Below are positions 63,672 to 64,000 of a DNA stretch of 64,000 nt, one piece after another. The DNA is from Tubiluchus corallicola (Eukaryota; Priapulida; Priapulimorpha; Priapulimorphida; Tubiluchidae). The stretch's first letter is position 1; each line of letters begins with the position of its first letter. Position numbers and translations under genes: made by a program. The notes under the pieces are model-generated. The model was given only the letters and a program-made list of their open reading frames with translations. It was not told where the DNA came from and did not search any database. The stretch is taken from contig JAQGDQ010000470.1 of the NCBI GenBank assembly GCA_030141605.1, positions 46,001 through 110,000 on the forward strand. The letters run 5' to 3'.

Positions 63672-64000
63672 TTGTAAATATGTACAATATAGATAAATGC
63701 ATGGATCATAGAATCGCAAAATCAGACCTAAATTTACGGAAACAAACTTTATAACAAAAACTAGATACATTCTACCTTGACTATATTAACTTCAAAGGCC
63801 ACTTCGACCCACCGCTGCCTAATGAAATCTCTGTTACTCTGTTTGGGATTACTTTCGTCGTACAAACCAGGTCTAATCTCTACGGGGTGTGCGATTTGTT
63901 TGTACGTGTCTGTGCGGACGCAGTGGAAACGCAGCCTTAGGCTCACAGAACCACATACCAACTATTTACAGATCTATACTTACAATTCTAAGTAAAAAAG
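63672..64000. other. Right edge, nothing supported
   Basis: I see no gene or repeat with support; short open frames on both strands show no recognisable motif. Confidence 0.4.

Overview
The window is animal nuclear DNA: AT-rich, with spliced genes (GT-AG introns), clear orthologues of metazoan housekeeping genes, and many small DNA transposons, SINEs, minisatellites and microsatellites. Nothing fixes the species. The gene set and repeat types suit a marine invertebrate. There is no bacterial operon, CRISPR array or phage.

Layout, left to right. (1) 1-8.2 kb, + strand: the 3' part of an ankyrin-repeat gene with a long Cys/His-rich and low-complexity N-terminal region; family not recognised. 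(2) 8.2-11.6 kb: repeats, including a pogo-like MITE and a 47-bp minisatellite. (3) 11.7-17.5 kb, - strand: DCTN6 (dynactin p27), seven coding exons. (4) 19.9-21.7 kb, + strand: an ARFGAP2/3-type Arf GTPase-activating protein, two coding exons. (5) 22.7-25.3 kb: a minisatellite and a decayed LINE. (6) 26.2-35.4 kb, + strand: EDC3, the mRNA-decapping enhancer, seven coding exons whose lengths sum to an intact frame of 488 residues. Its introns hold two large minisatellites, copies of a TTAA-flanked MITE, a captured-looking gene fragment and a probable solo LTR. (7) 36.5-40.2 kb, - strand: MAEA (CTLH/GID E3 ligase subunit), two coding exons, tail-to-tail with EDC3. (8) 42.1-45.2 kb, + strand: membralin (TMEM259), one uninterrupted coding exon with a threefold 49-residue repeat in its tail. 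(9) 45.6-46.1 and 63.2-63.7 kb: SINEs with a 5S rRNA-derived head. (10) 50.8-51.7 and 57.8-59.0 kb, + strand: two paralogous four-TM (MS4A/CD20-like) proteins, the second with an N-terminal 21-residue repeat array and followed by a gene relic that lost its coding body. (11) 60.1-61.0 kb: a pogo/Tigger-like element keeping only the DNA-binding half of its transposase.

The conserved genes work in separate cell processes (mRNA decay, ubiquitin ligation, ER quality control, COPI traffic, dynein transport), so the neighbourhood is not a pathway cluster. The most unusual feature is in EDC3. A 45-bp, 17-unit minisatellite is built from the 3' end of coding exon 3 plus its 5' splice site, so the donor has been amplified in register with the reading frame. 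A second array (48 bp, about 42 units) fills the next intron almost to its acceptor.

All exon boundaries come from reading frame, splice consensus and remembered family sequences. None has transcript support here.
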